Source of the DNA: an uncultured Pseudomonadota bacterium | GTDB taxonomy: Bacteria > Bdellovibrionota_B > Oligoflexia > Oligoflexales > Bog-1112 | Assembly: GCA_937896265.1 (NCBI GenBank) | Contig: CALBMD010000071.1 | Coordinates: 1 to 19,086 of the forward strand | Direction of reading: 5' to 3' | DNA: 19,086 nt | In this document: one piece after another, positions 1-8,020 of the stretch | Layout of the letters: the number at the start of each line of letters is the position of its first letter | Position numbering within the stretch: position 1 is the stretch's first letter | Notes under the pieces: model-generated | Databases searched by the model: none | Told to the model about the DNA's origin: nothing | Seen by the model: only the letters and a program-made list of their open reading frames with translations | Program-made: the position numbers and the translations under genes

Positions 1-684
1 GTCGTTTTCTACATCCAAATCTTGCAGATCATCCAGATCGGAAGAGTATGACGGATATGACGGATATGACGGATATGACGGATATGGCGGATATGATGGA
101 TATGACGGATATGACGGATATGGCGGATATGATGGATATGACGGATATGATGGATATGACGGATATGACGGATATGACGGATATGACGGATATGACGGGT
201 GTCCTAAGTAATCTGCAGCTAAACAATGCTCCGCTTGGGTACCATCAAGCAAATTCAAAGCTTTGTGGCAAATATTAGAATTCAATCTGTCTCTAAGCTG
301 TTTTTTTTCTGTCTCCGTAAGATCAAATAAATTGCGAGTTTCTTTATAGGCTGGAGTGATGCAAGCGTAAGATGTGAAAGCAAAATACTGGCGAATGTCT
401 TCACAAACTTTTTTAGCTTTTTTCTTGCACTCCCTTTCTCCTATGTTTTTGCATTTCATTTTTTCAACATGAATACAGTTTATTCTTTCTTGCCGGATGC
501 AGTCCCAAGTATACAAATTCTCAATGGGAGTTCTTGGACCATCATTGAATGCCAATGCTACTTTATCTTCATCAGTATTCATATTTCGACTGACTTCATG
601 CCGAAGATTCAATTTGCTGCCTTGACCACAAGCAAAAAACACACTAGCGACCACACAAAAAGATGGTAGTAAATATCGATTCAT
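1..684 (-). CDS. Cys-rich lipoprotein with C-terminal Pro-Ser-Tyr tandem repeats (partial)
   Basis: Reading leftward from the ATG at 684-682 there are 228 codons with no stop before the window edge, so the C-terminus is missing. The start is supported by an AGGGGA ribosome site 7 bases upstream. Residues 1-18 form a short signal sequence (MNRYLLPSF, then VVASVFFA) followed by Cys19, a loose lipobox (FFAC), so an outer-envelope lipoprotein is likely. The mature part has eight further Cys and many Lys/Glu, which suggests a disulfide-bonded periplasmic or surface domain. Residues about 163-213 are 17 tripeptides, mostly PSY with two PPY, encoded by a 9-bp tandem repeat. An acidic stretch (SSDLDDLQDLD) follows the repeat. 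I do not recognise the family. Pro/Tyr-rich repeats of this kind are usually extended or adhesive, but any role here is inference. It lies 77 bases downstream of the O-antigen ligase gene on the same strand. Confidence 0.75.
   Translation of the reverse strand, partial: MNRYLLPSFCVVASVFFACGQGSKLNLRHEVSRNMNTDEDKVALAFNDGPRTPIENLYTWDCIRQERINCIHVEKMKCKNIGERECKKKAKKVCEDIRQYFAFTSYACITPAYKETRNLFDLTETEKKQLRDRLNSNICHKALNLLDGTQAEHCLAADYLGHPSYPSYPSYPSYPSYPSYPSYPSYPPYPSYPSYPSYPPYPSYPSYPSYPSYSSDLDDLQDLDVEND
48..200. repeat. 9-bp tandem repeat, 17 units (PSY-coding)
   Basis: There are seventeen consecutive 9-base units based on ATGACGGAT on the plus strand, with variants ATGGCGGAT (2), ATGATGGAT (3) and a last unit ATGACGGGT. 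On the minus strand each unit encodes Pro-Ser-Tyr or Pro-Pro-Tyr in the frame of the lipoprotein gene. Because the unit is a multiple of three, gain or loss of units keeps the reading frame. Copy number could therefore vary between strains or be miscounted in assembly. Confidence 0.95.
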
Positions 685-729
685 TTTGATCCCCTAATTT
701 AAGATTGAGCCAAAACAATTTGACATCAT

Positions 730-775
730 ATCTTGGCGATACCAAAAAACGAAGGGCGGAATTATCGCCGCACAA
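730..775 (-). terminator. weak candidate terminator at the end of the ligase gene
   Basis: On the minus strand the ligase stop codon lies inside a small hairpin (GGCG, seven-base loop, CGCC). It is followed a few bases later by a run of six T. The stem is only four to five pairs, so termination may be partial and the lipoprotein gene downstream could be co-transcribed. Confidence 0.25.
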
Positions 776-2297
776 CGAGAGATCTAAGTCTCTCGGCTGC
801 AGGAAAATGGTTGGGATAGCATGATTGAATAAAGCAAAGCGTACTTTCCGCGCGTTCTAATCGACCTTCTATGACGTCACGATCAGCTGCACGTAGACAT
901 AGACGCCAATTTCTCGGATCATGCCGACACGCATCATGCAAGGCGCTAGCTGTCGGCCGCCGATGAAATTCAAGCATCTTACTGTGAATAAAATAAGTGC
1001 CCATATAAACGACAAAAAGCGTCATATACCCTAAAATCCACAACCAACCTCTTGAGATTTGCTCACCAATTGGTTCAAAGCTTTGAAGCAGATGCCCGGC
1101 TAGAAAAGCTGCGATCAGAAAAGGAAAAGCATTATCCATTGGAAAGGCAAAAAATCCGTCCACTAAAAAAAAAGTTAACAGCGCCGCTGCCAACCCCAGT
1201 CGAGCTCGATAAATGTGCACTACCAAAAAAACTAATAGTGCCAGCAAGGTACAAAGAGCAAGAACCCCAGACTCTGCGGCAAAGCCCAAAAACCCATTGT
1301 GTGGCGACTTGACCACCATAGCTTTGGTCGATTCTGGATCCAGAGCATAGCGATGATCATAAGGTATATAACCAAATTCAAAGCGGCCAGGACCAACGCC
1401 AAAAAAATTTTCTTTAATCATCCACAATGTGTTTGCCCAGCGAATCAAACGTGTATTTGCATTAATTGCCTTGAACTTTGCTAACTCTTTTGCTTCTGCG
1501 ATATAGCTGGCTGAAGAAGTGATACCAATAAACTGCTCAATAGCATTATTTTCAATGAGCCTAGTAAGGCCTTGGGCAAGGGCAAAAGCCATAGCAAGAG
1601 TCAAAGCTAGTTTTAAAAAATGAGAAAACATGGTTTTTCTTTCGTGGAAAAACAACCAAACGATAGCAGAGATTAAAAGCGCAAGAATGCAAGCACGGCA
1701 CGACAAGATAAAAAGATAGGCAGCAAAAAATATCACTGCAAGCCAAAGAAACTTACTTGTTGGTGATTTACTGGTGAGATAAATCGCAAAGATAAGTGTC
1801 AGACCAATCATCTCAGCGGTCATATTTTGAAAACCAAAAGTTGCTGAAGGTATTGGCGAATGAGTTAACTGAGGAAAGGGTTCAAAGCCAAATAGCTGCA
1901 AAAAACCATAAGTCGCTACACAGATTCCAGAAAAGACCATAGCCAAAGCCACGACATCAGCCATGCGCTGATTCTGCAGACAGGTGTAGCTTGCAATGCT
2001 AAGAATGGCAAAAGCAAACCAATCAAGGAAAATAGATGCATAGATCGGCGACGGATTAAACACCATCGCTATAAGTTGCGTAGTAATCAACAAACCAACA
2101 CTTAAACGAATATTTTTTGGTAAGGAAATGGCTGGAATTTGGCCAAAGAAAAGAGTGATACCGCAAAGCGCTGCCAGAGTATAGACAGCAGCCCACTTGG
2201 CAGGGGTATAGTTGTCAGCTACCAAAGGCGAAGCCACCATGCTTGTGATGAAAATGCCAAAGGCGAATAAATAGGATAGAATTTGGCGACCGTTCAA
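762..2297 (-). CDS. O-antigen ligase / Wzy-type membrane glycopolymer enzyme
   Basis: This 511-residue protein is strongly hydrophobic from residue 5 to about 440, with roughly 10-12 membrane segments. A large loop near residues 260-335 carries the features of the Wzy_C (O-antigen ligase/polymerase) family: RLIRWANTLWMIKENFFGVG, an Arg-rich stretch, then SPHNGFLGFAAESG with the conserved His-Asn. Members of the family join or polymerise lipid-linked glycans at the outer face of the inner membrane (O-antigen to lipid A core, pilin glycosylation, or capsule). The soluble C-terminal 65 residues look TPR-like (RLERAESTLCFIQSCYPN), which is common in this family. The start is the TTG directly after an in-frame TAG, with GGGGAAG just upstream. 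No other glycan genes are in view, so ligase, polymerase and protein glycosyltransferase cannot be told apart. Confidence 0.75.
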   Translation of the reverse strand: MNGRQILSYLFAFGIFITSMVASPLVADNYTPAKWAAVYTLAALCGITLFFGQIPAISLPKNIRLSVGLLITTQLIAMVFNPSPIYASIFLDWFAFAILSIASYTCLQNQRMADVVALAMVFSGICVATYGFLQLFGFEPFPQLTHSPIPSATFGFQNMTAEMIGLTLIFAIYLTSKSPTSKFLWLAVIFFAAYLFILSCRACILALLISAIVWLFFHERKTMFSHFLKLALTLAMAFALAQGLTRLIENNAIEQFIGITSSASYIAEAKELAKFKAINANTRLIRWANTLWMIKENFFGVGPGRFEFGYIPYDHRYALDPESTKAMVVKSPHNGFLGFAAESGVLALCTLLALLVFLVVHIYRARLGLAAALLTFFLVDGFFAFPMDNAFPFLIAAFLAGHLLQSFEPIGEQISRGWLWILGYMTLFVVYMGTYFIHSKMLEFHRRPTASALHDACRHDPRNWRLCLRAADRDVIEGRLERAESTLCFIQSCYPNHFPAAERLRSLVVRR

Positions 2298-2438
2298 CTA
2301 CTTCCCCACGTTGTGCTAGTGAACAGATGGTTTAATGCGCTGTCCTACTTCTAAAGTTACAATGCCAGCACAGTTTAAGTTTGTCTCAGTCTTGCACCGA
2401 ATTTGAGCAAGTAAATCTTGATCTCAGCACAAATAAGT

Positions 2439-3629
2439 CTAAGCTTCTGTTAGTTTTTTGCAGTAAAAAGCAAGAGCAATGGCGATGATACAAAGCCATA
2501 TGGGAAGCATCAAAAAAAGTTTTCCTTGCATGTCCAACAAGATTCCACCAGCTATAGGTCCAATAGCGAAACCGATATGCGATAACGAAATGGCTCCGAA
2601 ATAAAGACCCTTTTGGCCTTCTGGGGCAAAGCAGTCAGCTACGAAATCAAGTTTTGAAGAAATCAAACTCTCGCCAATACCAACTAAAGCCGATCCAACT
2701 ATATACCATGGATACGGTTCAAAAAAGAAAAAAGCCAAAAATCCAAAAGCGACAACCATGAGCCCAACAATCATGACAAAGAAAGGATTAAGGCGTGAAG
2801 TTAATTTTGTAATCACTACTGGCACAAGGCCAACAGTGATACTATTGGCTACTGCCATCCAAGAGAAGATTTTTAGATCTTGCCCTGTTACCAAAAGATA
2901 TTGCGGCATCATATGAAACTCGTTGGTAAGAGCCATCACATAAGCAAATGAAACCATCGTTAGCATTAACATTTTTACATCCCGCGCTAACACGTTCACC
3001 GTCTCAAATGAGGAAGGAGCTTGGAATTGTTTGCTACCGTTTGTTAAGTTGTGCGATGGTAACATAAATGTAACCAAAGCGGCCAAGCTCACAAAAAGGC
3101 CTGCCGCCGGAAAATAAGCAGCAAAAGATCTCAGATCATCCGTGGCAAATGCAATTATTATTGATCCAATTGCAGCACCAATATTTAACGTTTGATACCT
3201 CAGAGAAAAAGCTAACTCACGCTGATTTTCTGGAACCAAGTCAGAGATCAAAGCTCGAAAGGAGCCATCGCAAACAGATTTTGCAACTGAAATCAGAAGG
3301 ACGCCAAAGGCAAACATCAATCCTTGGGACGCACTACCTAAAATAGCCGCCGCGGTCGCTGCACCCAATACACCAACTTGCAGAATTAACTTTCTACCAA
3401 CTCGATCTGAAATAGCACCCGTACAGATACCCACGAGGCTCGCTATGACAGTCGAAATACCTATAATCAACCCAGCTTCCCAACCAGAAAATTCAAATCG
3501 CGAGCGCAGGTTAATTGTTACTAATAAAAAAATGGCAAAAAAAGCTGTGTAAAATAAAGTATTGCACAGCATCATCAGCAGCAATTTTGCGCCTACTGAA
3601 GGCTTTGTAAAAGAAAAATCATTAGCCAT
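2439..3629 (-). CDS. MFS transporter (multidrug/sugar exporter-like)
   Basis: This 396-residue protein has about 12 hydrophobic segments. Between TM2 and TM3 it carries the signature motif A of the major facilitator superfamily (GAISDRVGRKLIL). A second, looser copy after TM8 is typical of the duplicated 6+6 fold. The overall style is that of the Bcr/TetA-type drug-efflux group; the substrate cannot be read from sequence. I choose the ATG at 3629 (MANDFSFTK). It overlaps the end of the peptidase gene by 8 bases, which argues for translational coupling. A longer version from 3659 would add ten residues lying inside the peptidase gene. Together with the peptidase it may form a processing-and-export pair (inference). 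Confidence 0.85.
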   Translation of the reverse strand: MANDFSFTKPSVGAKLLLMMLCNTLFYTAFFAIFLLVTINLRSRFEFSGWEAGLIIGISTVIASLVGICTGAISDRVGRKLILQVGVLGAATAAAILGSASQGLMFAFGVLLISVAKSVCDGSFRALISDLVPENQRELAFSLRYQTLNIGAAIGSIIIAFATDDLRSFAAYFPAAGLFVSLAALVTFMLPSHNLTNGSKQFQAPSSFETVNVLARDVKMLMLTMVSFAYVMALTNEFHMMPQYLLVTGQDLKIFSWMAVANSITVGLVPVVITKLTSRLNPFFVMIVGLMVVAFGFLAFFFFEPYPWYIVGSALVGIGESLISSKLDFVADCFAPEGQKGLYFGAISLSHIGFAIGPIAGGILLDMQGKLFLMLPIWLCIIAIALAFYCKKLTEA

Positions 3630-5520
3630 TAAAAACCGACAGGTAAAATGCCAATTCACGATTTAGCGAATCGACAATGGTATCCGCTTTGCGAAAACCA
3701 TGCTGCTCTCCTTTATAGAGCTTATATTCGACTCTCACACCCTTAGATCTCAATGCTCTCACCATCATCTCTGCTTGATTAGGTGGTACGACTTTGTCTT
3801 CATCTCCTTGCAAAACCAACAGAGGAGCTGTAAATGTATCCAAACAATGAATAGGCGAGCGCTCTTCATATATATTTTTAAACTGCGGCAACTTTCCCAG
3901 CAAGCGATCAAGATACCTCGATTCAAATTTGTGGGTGTCTTCTGCAAGTGTTAAGAGATCGCTTACTCCATAGTAGCTTGTCCCTGCTTTAAACACTGGT
4001 GATGACGCCAAAGCTGCTAGCGTTGTGAAACCTCCAGCGCTACCACCTCGAATTGAGATCTTCTCTTTGTCAACAACTCCCGAACTAACTAAAAACTCAA
4101 CACAGGCGATGCAATCTTTAATATCCACATCACCCCAAAAACCAGGACTATTCTCATCATCTCGCTCCAAAGCTTGGCGATATGCTCGACCATAGCCAGT
4201 GCTGCCTCCATAGTTGATATCTACGACAGCAAAACCTCGGCTAGTCCAAAACTGAACACTAGGCTTTAGTACATTATTAGCTGCATCGGTTGGTCCACCA
4301 TGTAGAAAAATAATAAGTGGCGGCTTAGAACCCTTAGGGGCCTCATAATTAGGATTTTTAGGCTTATACAAAAATGCATGAGCGATTTTTTGTCTACTCT
4401 TGGTAGGAAAACTAATATGCTTACCATGGCTTAAATAACTATCGTTAATCTCGATGCGCGAGCTTTCAACTACTACAGTAAATTTATTCTCGACTAAATC
4501 ATATTCAATCAGGGATAATGCTAACGTAGGAGAACCGCCTATCGCATATAGCTTAATGCCGCTTATTGTTATCTCCGAAAAATGAGTCAAAGGTAAAGGC
4601 AACACCTTTAAGTTGCCTTTGGCAACATCGATAAGACCGATCTTACCAATGCCATCTTGCTCTAAACAAGTAACGATAAAATCTTGATAAAACCCCCAGG
4701 TTCTTGGACCATGGACCCACCCAGGAATACCGAACTCTATCTCGGCGGGACAAAGTGAAACTATCTTTTGACTATCTATGTCAAATTTATAAAAATTCCA
4801 CCACCCACTTCGGTCAGATATGAAAATTAAATTGCCGTCTTTATCCCATCCAGGCTGCTGATAAGATTGAGCTTCAGCCAAGGCGTCAACTTGTCTTACA
4901 TCCTGCATTTTGCCATTTTTAAGGTTGCCCCACCAAAGTTCGGTACTGTTCCATGGCATATTGGGGTGTTGCCAACAAATCCAAGCAACTTTAGTTGTAT
5001 CTTTATCTTCGAAAAAGCAAGGCAACGCATAAAAATCATAACCAGATGCAAGCTTTGTAATACTGCCAGTTTTTGGGTCTATCAGAGCTAAGAAGTTCTC
5101 TGGCTCAGAGCTTTCATGATAGTGATACTCAGCAATAGCAATGATTCCATCTTTTGTAACTCTAAGGTCTGCGAAACGAATTCCTTCAGAGGTCACTTGT
5201 TTGACTTGGCCATCATGTATGTAATACAGATTTTGATCGTCATAATTCACAAAGTAAATAACACCGTTTGTGACTGTAAAAGAATGTCCACCGTATTCAT
5301 GCACTCTGGTACGAGCATTAAAGGGTTGTGGTAACATCGTCTTTTGATCTGGATCGTTTTTGACAACTGCAATTCGACTCTGTTCCAAAGGTCTACCCTC
5401 AGAAAAATAAAGATCGCCGTTATCAACCGCGATCTGGTTCAGTGTCGTTGATCCTCTGGCAATCAGATCTGCAGTAACAGGAGATTCCCATGTACCATAA
5501 GATGCAATTATTTTTTCCAT
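3622..5520 (-). CDS. S9 family prolyl oligopeptidase-type peptidase
   Basis: This 632-residue protein has an N-terminal beta-propeller-like half (WD40/TolB-like repeats, e.g. GNLIFISDRSGWWNFY) and a C-terminal alpha/beta-hydrolase peptidase_S9 domain from about residue 390. The catalytic triad is visible: Ser494 in GGSAGG, Asp575 in QGDEDKVVPP and His607 in GEQHGF. HGGPTDAANN near residue 410 is the usual oxyanion-hole region. Members cleave short peptides or acyl-amino acids, often N-terminal dipeptides. No signal peptide is evident, so it should be cytoplasmic. The start overlaps the last 13 bases of the broken alpha-oxoamine synthase gene, and the end overlaps the MFS start. This implies an ancestral operon synthase-peptidase-transporter read leftward. 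Confidence 0.9.
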   Translation of the reverse strand: MEKIIASYGTWESPVTADLIARGSTTLNQIAVDNGDLYFSEGRPLEQSRIAVVKNDPDQKTMLPQPFNARTRVHEYGGHSFTVTNGVIYFVNYDDQNLYYIHDGQVKQVTSEGIRFADLRVTKDGIIAIAEYHYHESSEPENFLALIDPKTGSITKLASGYDFYALPCFFEDKDTTKVAWICWQHPNMPWNSTELWWGNLKNGKMQDVRQVDALAEAQSYQQPGWDKDGNLIFISDRSGWWNFYKFDIDSQKIVSLCPAEIEFGIPGWVHGPRTWGFYQDFIVTCLEQDGIGKIGLIDVAKGNLKVLPLPLTHFSEITISGIKLYAIGGSPTLALSLIEYDLVENKFTVVVESSRIEINDSYLSHGKHISFPTKSRQKIAHAFLYKPKNPNYEAPKGSKPPLIIFLHGGPTDAANNVLKPSVQFWTSRGFAVVDINYGGSTGYGRAYRQALERDDENSPGFWGDVDIKDCIACVEFLVSSGVVDKEKISIRGGSAGGFTTLAALASSPVFKAGTSYYGVSDLLTLAEDTHKFESRYLDRLLGKLPQFKNIYEERSPIHCLDTFTAPLLVLQGDEDKVVPPNQAEMMVRALRSKGVRVEYKLYKGEQHGFRKADTIVDSLNRELAFYLSVFNG

Positions 5521-5939
5521 GTGGACGCTCCAAACAAATCTTTAAGGCTGCTCACTAAAGACCTGATCTGCCCATAAGTATGGGCTGCAGAAATACATAT
5601 TCGAAGCATAGCAGAACCCTTGGAAACAACTGGAAAAGAACACAACAAATTATTTGATAATAGATCTTTGCCGATATTAATAGTATCTTCTTCGCTGCCT
5701 ACCTGAATCGTTCGAATTGGAGAAATTGGAGAAAAAGGTAAATTAATCGCCAAGAAGCGCGCTGATGGCTGAAAGTCAGTTTTCGTACCGCAACACTGCT
5801 TCTCATGCTCACGATCCTGTCTCGCGTATTCTCTATGGAGCTCAGAGTAGCACGGCATCCTGAGCGGTTCAAGATACTGCGCATCCTTCAGAAGATTTTC
5901 TTCTGTCAGTTCCCGGAAGACAGTCGGTTGGAAGCCCAA
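5508..5939 (-). pseudogene. alpha-oxoamine synthase (BioF/Kbl-like) C-terminal fragment fused to unrelated sequence
   Basis: The last ~65 residues of this 143-codon frame match the C-terminal end of the PLP-dependent alpha-oxoamine synthase family (8-amino-7-oxononanoate synthase, glycine C-acetyltransferase, serine palmitoyltransferase). They include TIQVGSEEDTINIG and then KGSAMLRICISAAHT, which parallels the family's 'G.ARLRI.LSAAHT' ending. The preceding ~75 residues (MGFQPTVFRELTEEN onward, Cys/Arg rich) do not belong to that fold. The PLP-lysine domain and all upstream catalytic parts, normally about 330 residues, are absent. This is therefore a 5'-deleted gene joined to foreign sequence near 5720-5740, where a short TTGGAGAAA direct duplication sits. 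It overlaps the S9 peptidase start by 13 bases, as a real upstream operon gene would. Function is almost certainly lost. Confidence 0.65.
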
Positions 5940-5949
5940 GATCTATATC

Positions 5950-6311
5950 TTAAAAAATAAAATCAGTTACAAAGATATTCCCTAGAACCAACGAGTTTAC
6001 TTTTACCTTCGCGACAATTTCTGGATTTAAAGCTATGACAGAATCTCCAATCTATCAAGAATGCAAATATTGCCAATTTCTTTTGATTGAGTCATATTTT
6101 CAAGTTGGGCGATAATCGCATCTAAATCTAGCGATTCAACAGATGTATCTACCATCGATGCGGTAACTAGGACTAATTTATCGACATAGTGAAGTCGATT
6201 CCAGAAAGAAGCAGCAATATAAATTAGTGCTGAGCAGATGATAACCAAAGCACTTGCAATAACAAGAGATCTTTTTATGCGTTGGAATATGATATCTTTA
6301 AGATGAGGCAC
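5950..6311 (-). pseudogene. membrane sensor N-terminus (signal-transduction protein), frameshifted and truncated
   Basis: From a GTG at 6311, with AAAGGAT upstream, 92 codons run to a stop at 6033. They hold a basic N-terminus (FQRIKRS), one strong membrane helix (VIASALVIICSALIYIAASF) and the start of an extracytoplasmic sensor domain. This is the layout of histidine-kinase or cyclase sensors. Just before the stop, a different frame continues sensibly (IGDSVIALNPEIVAKV, then VNSLVLGNIF) to a stop at 5950. One indel near 6050 after 'ICILDR' would restore about 118 residues. No kinase or output domain follows, because the unrelated sequence of the next pseudogene begins at once. It is a decayed relic. 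The sensor type is inference and the exact family is not recognised. Confidence 0.5.
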
Positions 6312-6736
6312 TAACTAATAATCCTTTAATGCAGCCAACCTCTATGCAAACCCATCAAGTCATGTATCGTTTGGTTTATTTATTCATGGCTATTCACTTC
6401 GATCTGTTCAATCTGATTAGCTTCGAGATCTCAACTAGCTTTTTTCAATACAACGCCAATAGCACAAAGCCTAGGGAATTGATTCGGTTCATTGTGAATC
6501 TCAGCCGTGCGAAAATCAAGCGCCTTATCGCAGACAGCATGGCGAAAAAAAATGATCGTCAAAACGAAACTTTCTATCAACGCCATGCTTACAGGATCCT
6601 TGCTACCGATTGCATACTTATATAAAAGGATGTTGGTAGCAACCTATCAAAGGCGGCTCATTCCAGAAGAATCTGTGGTTTGAAAATTTTTTTGAACCGA
6701 ACATTTTATTTGAGTGGCTGACTCAAATTATATATC
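6312..6736. other. 425-base stretch with no recognisable gene
   Basis: A 98-codon plus-strand frame (6329-6625) and shorter minus-strand frames are present. None has a convincing ribosome site, a coherent domain or a family resemblance. The sequence lies between two decayed minus-strand genes and a plus-strand gene pair, and may be relic DNA. Confidence 0.4.
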
Positions 6737-7192
6737 TTGCCATTAACAAAATCTGGATTAGGAGACGGATATGAAAACATTATGGATATTCCTTACAATA
6801 TTCTCTACCAAGATGACGAAGGTTCACCTCAGCCCAATCGTTATTATCAGTTTAAAAGGGAACTAAAAGCACTACAACGTCGTCCTACTGAAGTCTTAAA
6901 ACATTTTGCCAAAATGGCCGAGGATTTAATCGACAAGGAGTTGGATTTCGTGGAAGCTCAGGCTCGATGCCGGACACGAATGGAAACTTTTCTAAAGCAA
7001 AGAGAATTTAAAAATACAGCACTAGATGCTTTAGCTGCAGTCCGAGAAGGTTTAGCGTCGCATACTCATCATGCTCATGCCGCTCACCTATTTCAGGTTA
7101 CTCAAGGTGCTGAAAAAAGTATTCGCCAATGGCTATTGGCAACTAAAGATGAAATAGTTCAAGAAAAGGAAAAAGGGTATGCCGCTCCCTAA
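6737..7192 (+). CDS. hypothetical small helical protein upstream of Nudix gene
   Basis: The frame is open from a TTG at 6737 (151 residues). An ATG at 6782 (MDIPYNILYQDDEG) gives 136 residues and is the more protein-like beginning. Neither start has a well-spaced ribosome site: the obvious AGGAG at 6760-6764 is 6 bases before an out-of-frame ATG at 6771. The protein is soluble, charged and mostly helical, with a His-rich patch (SHTHHAHAAH) near residue 110. Its 3' end overlaps the Nudix start by 14 bases, so the two are almost certainly co-translated. I do not recognise the family, and no catalytic motif is visible. Confidence 0.6.
   Translation: MPLTKSGLGDGYENIMDIPYNILYQDDEGSPQPNRYYQFKRELKALQRRPTEVLKHFAKMAEDLIDKELDFVEAQARCRTRMETFLKQREFKNTALDALAAVREGLASHTHHAHAAHLFQVTQGAEKSIRQWLLATKDEIVQEKEKGYAAP
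6771..6866 (+). other. possible 31-codon upstream/overlapping ORF with a good ribosome site
   Basis: An ATG 6 bases after AGGAG opens a 31-codon frame (MKTLWIFLTIF...) that overlaps the start region of the 6737/6782 gene in another frame and ends at 6864-6866. The spacing is the best in this region. It could be a leader peptide, or the AGGAG may serve the main gene at an unusual distance. Coding status is uncertain. Confidence 0.2.
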
Positions 7193-7517
7193 ATTTATCG
7201 TTGGTGTAATCGGTTTAGTTCAATACCAAGACAAGTATCTGCTGCTTAGGCGCTCAATAACAAAAGATATTAACCCAGGAACCTGGGAGTGCGTCGCTGG
7301 GAAAGTCGAATACGGTGAAAATCCACATGACACGCTGATTCGTGAAGTTAAAGAAGAAGCTGGGCTGAGCCTGGTGGGTCAAGGCACATTAATTGATTCC
7401 TTGCAATGCAAGCGGGGCGACGAACCCATGATCCTATTGTTCTATCATTGCCAATCCAGCAACGATCAGGTGAGTCTCTCTCATGAGCATGATTGCTGCG
7501 CCTGGATGACCAAGTAA
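7179..7517 (+). CDS. Nudix hydrolase, C-terminus cut by an in-frame stop
   Basis: This 112-residue protein carries a full Nudix box, GX5EX7REUXEEXGU: GKVEYGENPHDTLI followed by REVKEEAGL. Nudix enzymes hydrolyse nucleoside diphosphates linked to another group (oxidised dNTPs, NDP-sugars, ADP-ribose), using Mg2+ bound by the box glutamates. The start at 7179 has AAGGAAAAAGGGT just upstream and overlaps the previous gene by 14 bases. The frame ends at TAA 7515-7517 right after CCAWMTK. The 22 codons beyond it (EALNHSSFPEIKFVF...) run to a second TAA at 7584-7586 and look like the family's usual 'W.t.eEal...FP' ending. The first stop is therefore probably a point mutation in a glutamine, lysine or glutamate codon. 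The shortened protein may still fold, because the catalytic box is intact. Confidence 0.8.
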   Translation: MPLPKFIVGVIGLVQYQDKYLLLRRSITKDINPGTWECVAGKVEYGENPHDTLIREVKEEAGLSLVGQGTLIDSLQCKRGDEPMILLFYHCQSSNDQVSLSHEHDCCAWMTK

Positions 7518-7586
7518 GAAGCGCTAAATCATTCGTCGTTCCCTGAAATTAAATTTGTCTTTGCTAGTAGCTTGTTAAAGAGCTAA

Positions 7587-7973
7587 TCTGCGGGTTTGCC
7601 AGCCGGGCTTGCGGTGCTGTTTCAATAAGAGTTGCAACATCTTTCTTTTGGCAAGTGCGCCAATAATGAGTGAATCTCGCTCAACCTATGGTAGTCCAAG
7701 GATTTGGAGGCAGATGCTTGTCGAAAGTCTCACTGTAGCGTGATGTAACATTTATTCCCACTAACTTCAATCCACGCAAGAAGAAAGATTCCTAGCATTC
7801 ACACCGCGTGAAATAACAAAGCCCTGTTGGAAAAACAAGCGATGATAACATCGGCGAATAAACTAATGGAATGACTCAATGATCTTTTGGATAAATTCAA
7901 AATTTTTGTCTGAATCAGATGAAAATTTACTGCTTAACTTTCTAGCATATTTATCTAATAAAAATTATGTGGG
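7587..7973. other. ~390-base stretch with no intact gene
   Basis: No frame of convincing length or motif is present. A minus-strand trace around 7580-7690 (ERDSLIIGALAKRK, then KQHRKPGWQTRR) reads as coding-like but has no start, and neighbouring frames carry stops. It may be transposase-like debris, but I cannot name it. Confidence 0.3.
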
Positions 7974-8002
7974 TTACAGGCGCTCCTATGAGATAATATA
8001 TA
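7974..8002 (+). promoter_or_regulatory. candidate sigma-70-type promoter of the 487-residue gene
   Basis: TTACAG (7974-7979) is separated by 17 bases from TATATA (7997-8002), which sits in an AT-rich patch 18 bases before the ATG at 8021. The spacing is ideal and the hexamers are moderate matches. The leader would be very short. Confidence 0.35.
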
Positions 8003-8020
8003 AAATTTATCTGGGATAAA

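Noticed and set aside
48..200. CRISPR-like regular repeat array
   Set aside because: The units are 9 bp with no spacers between them, and they code in frame for a tripeptide. This is a coding tandem repeat.
29..278. Repeat-derived frames on both strands (Ile-Ser-Val and Met-Thr-Asp repeats) as genes
   Set aside because: They are shadows of the PSY-coding repeat. The lipoprotein frame has a signal sequence, a ribosome site and continuous coding on both sides.
6329..6625. 98-codon plus-strand frame as a gene
   Set aside because: It has no ribosome site, no family resemblance and unremarkable composition, and it lies within relic DNA.
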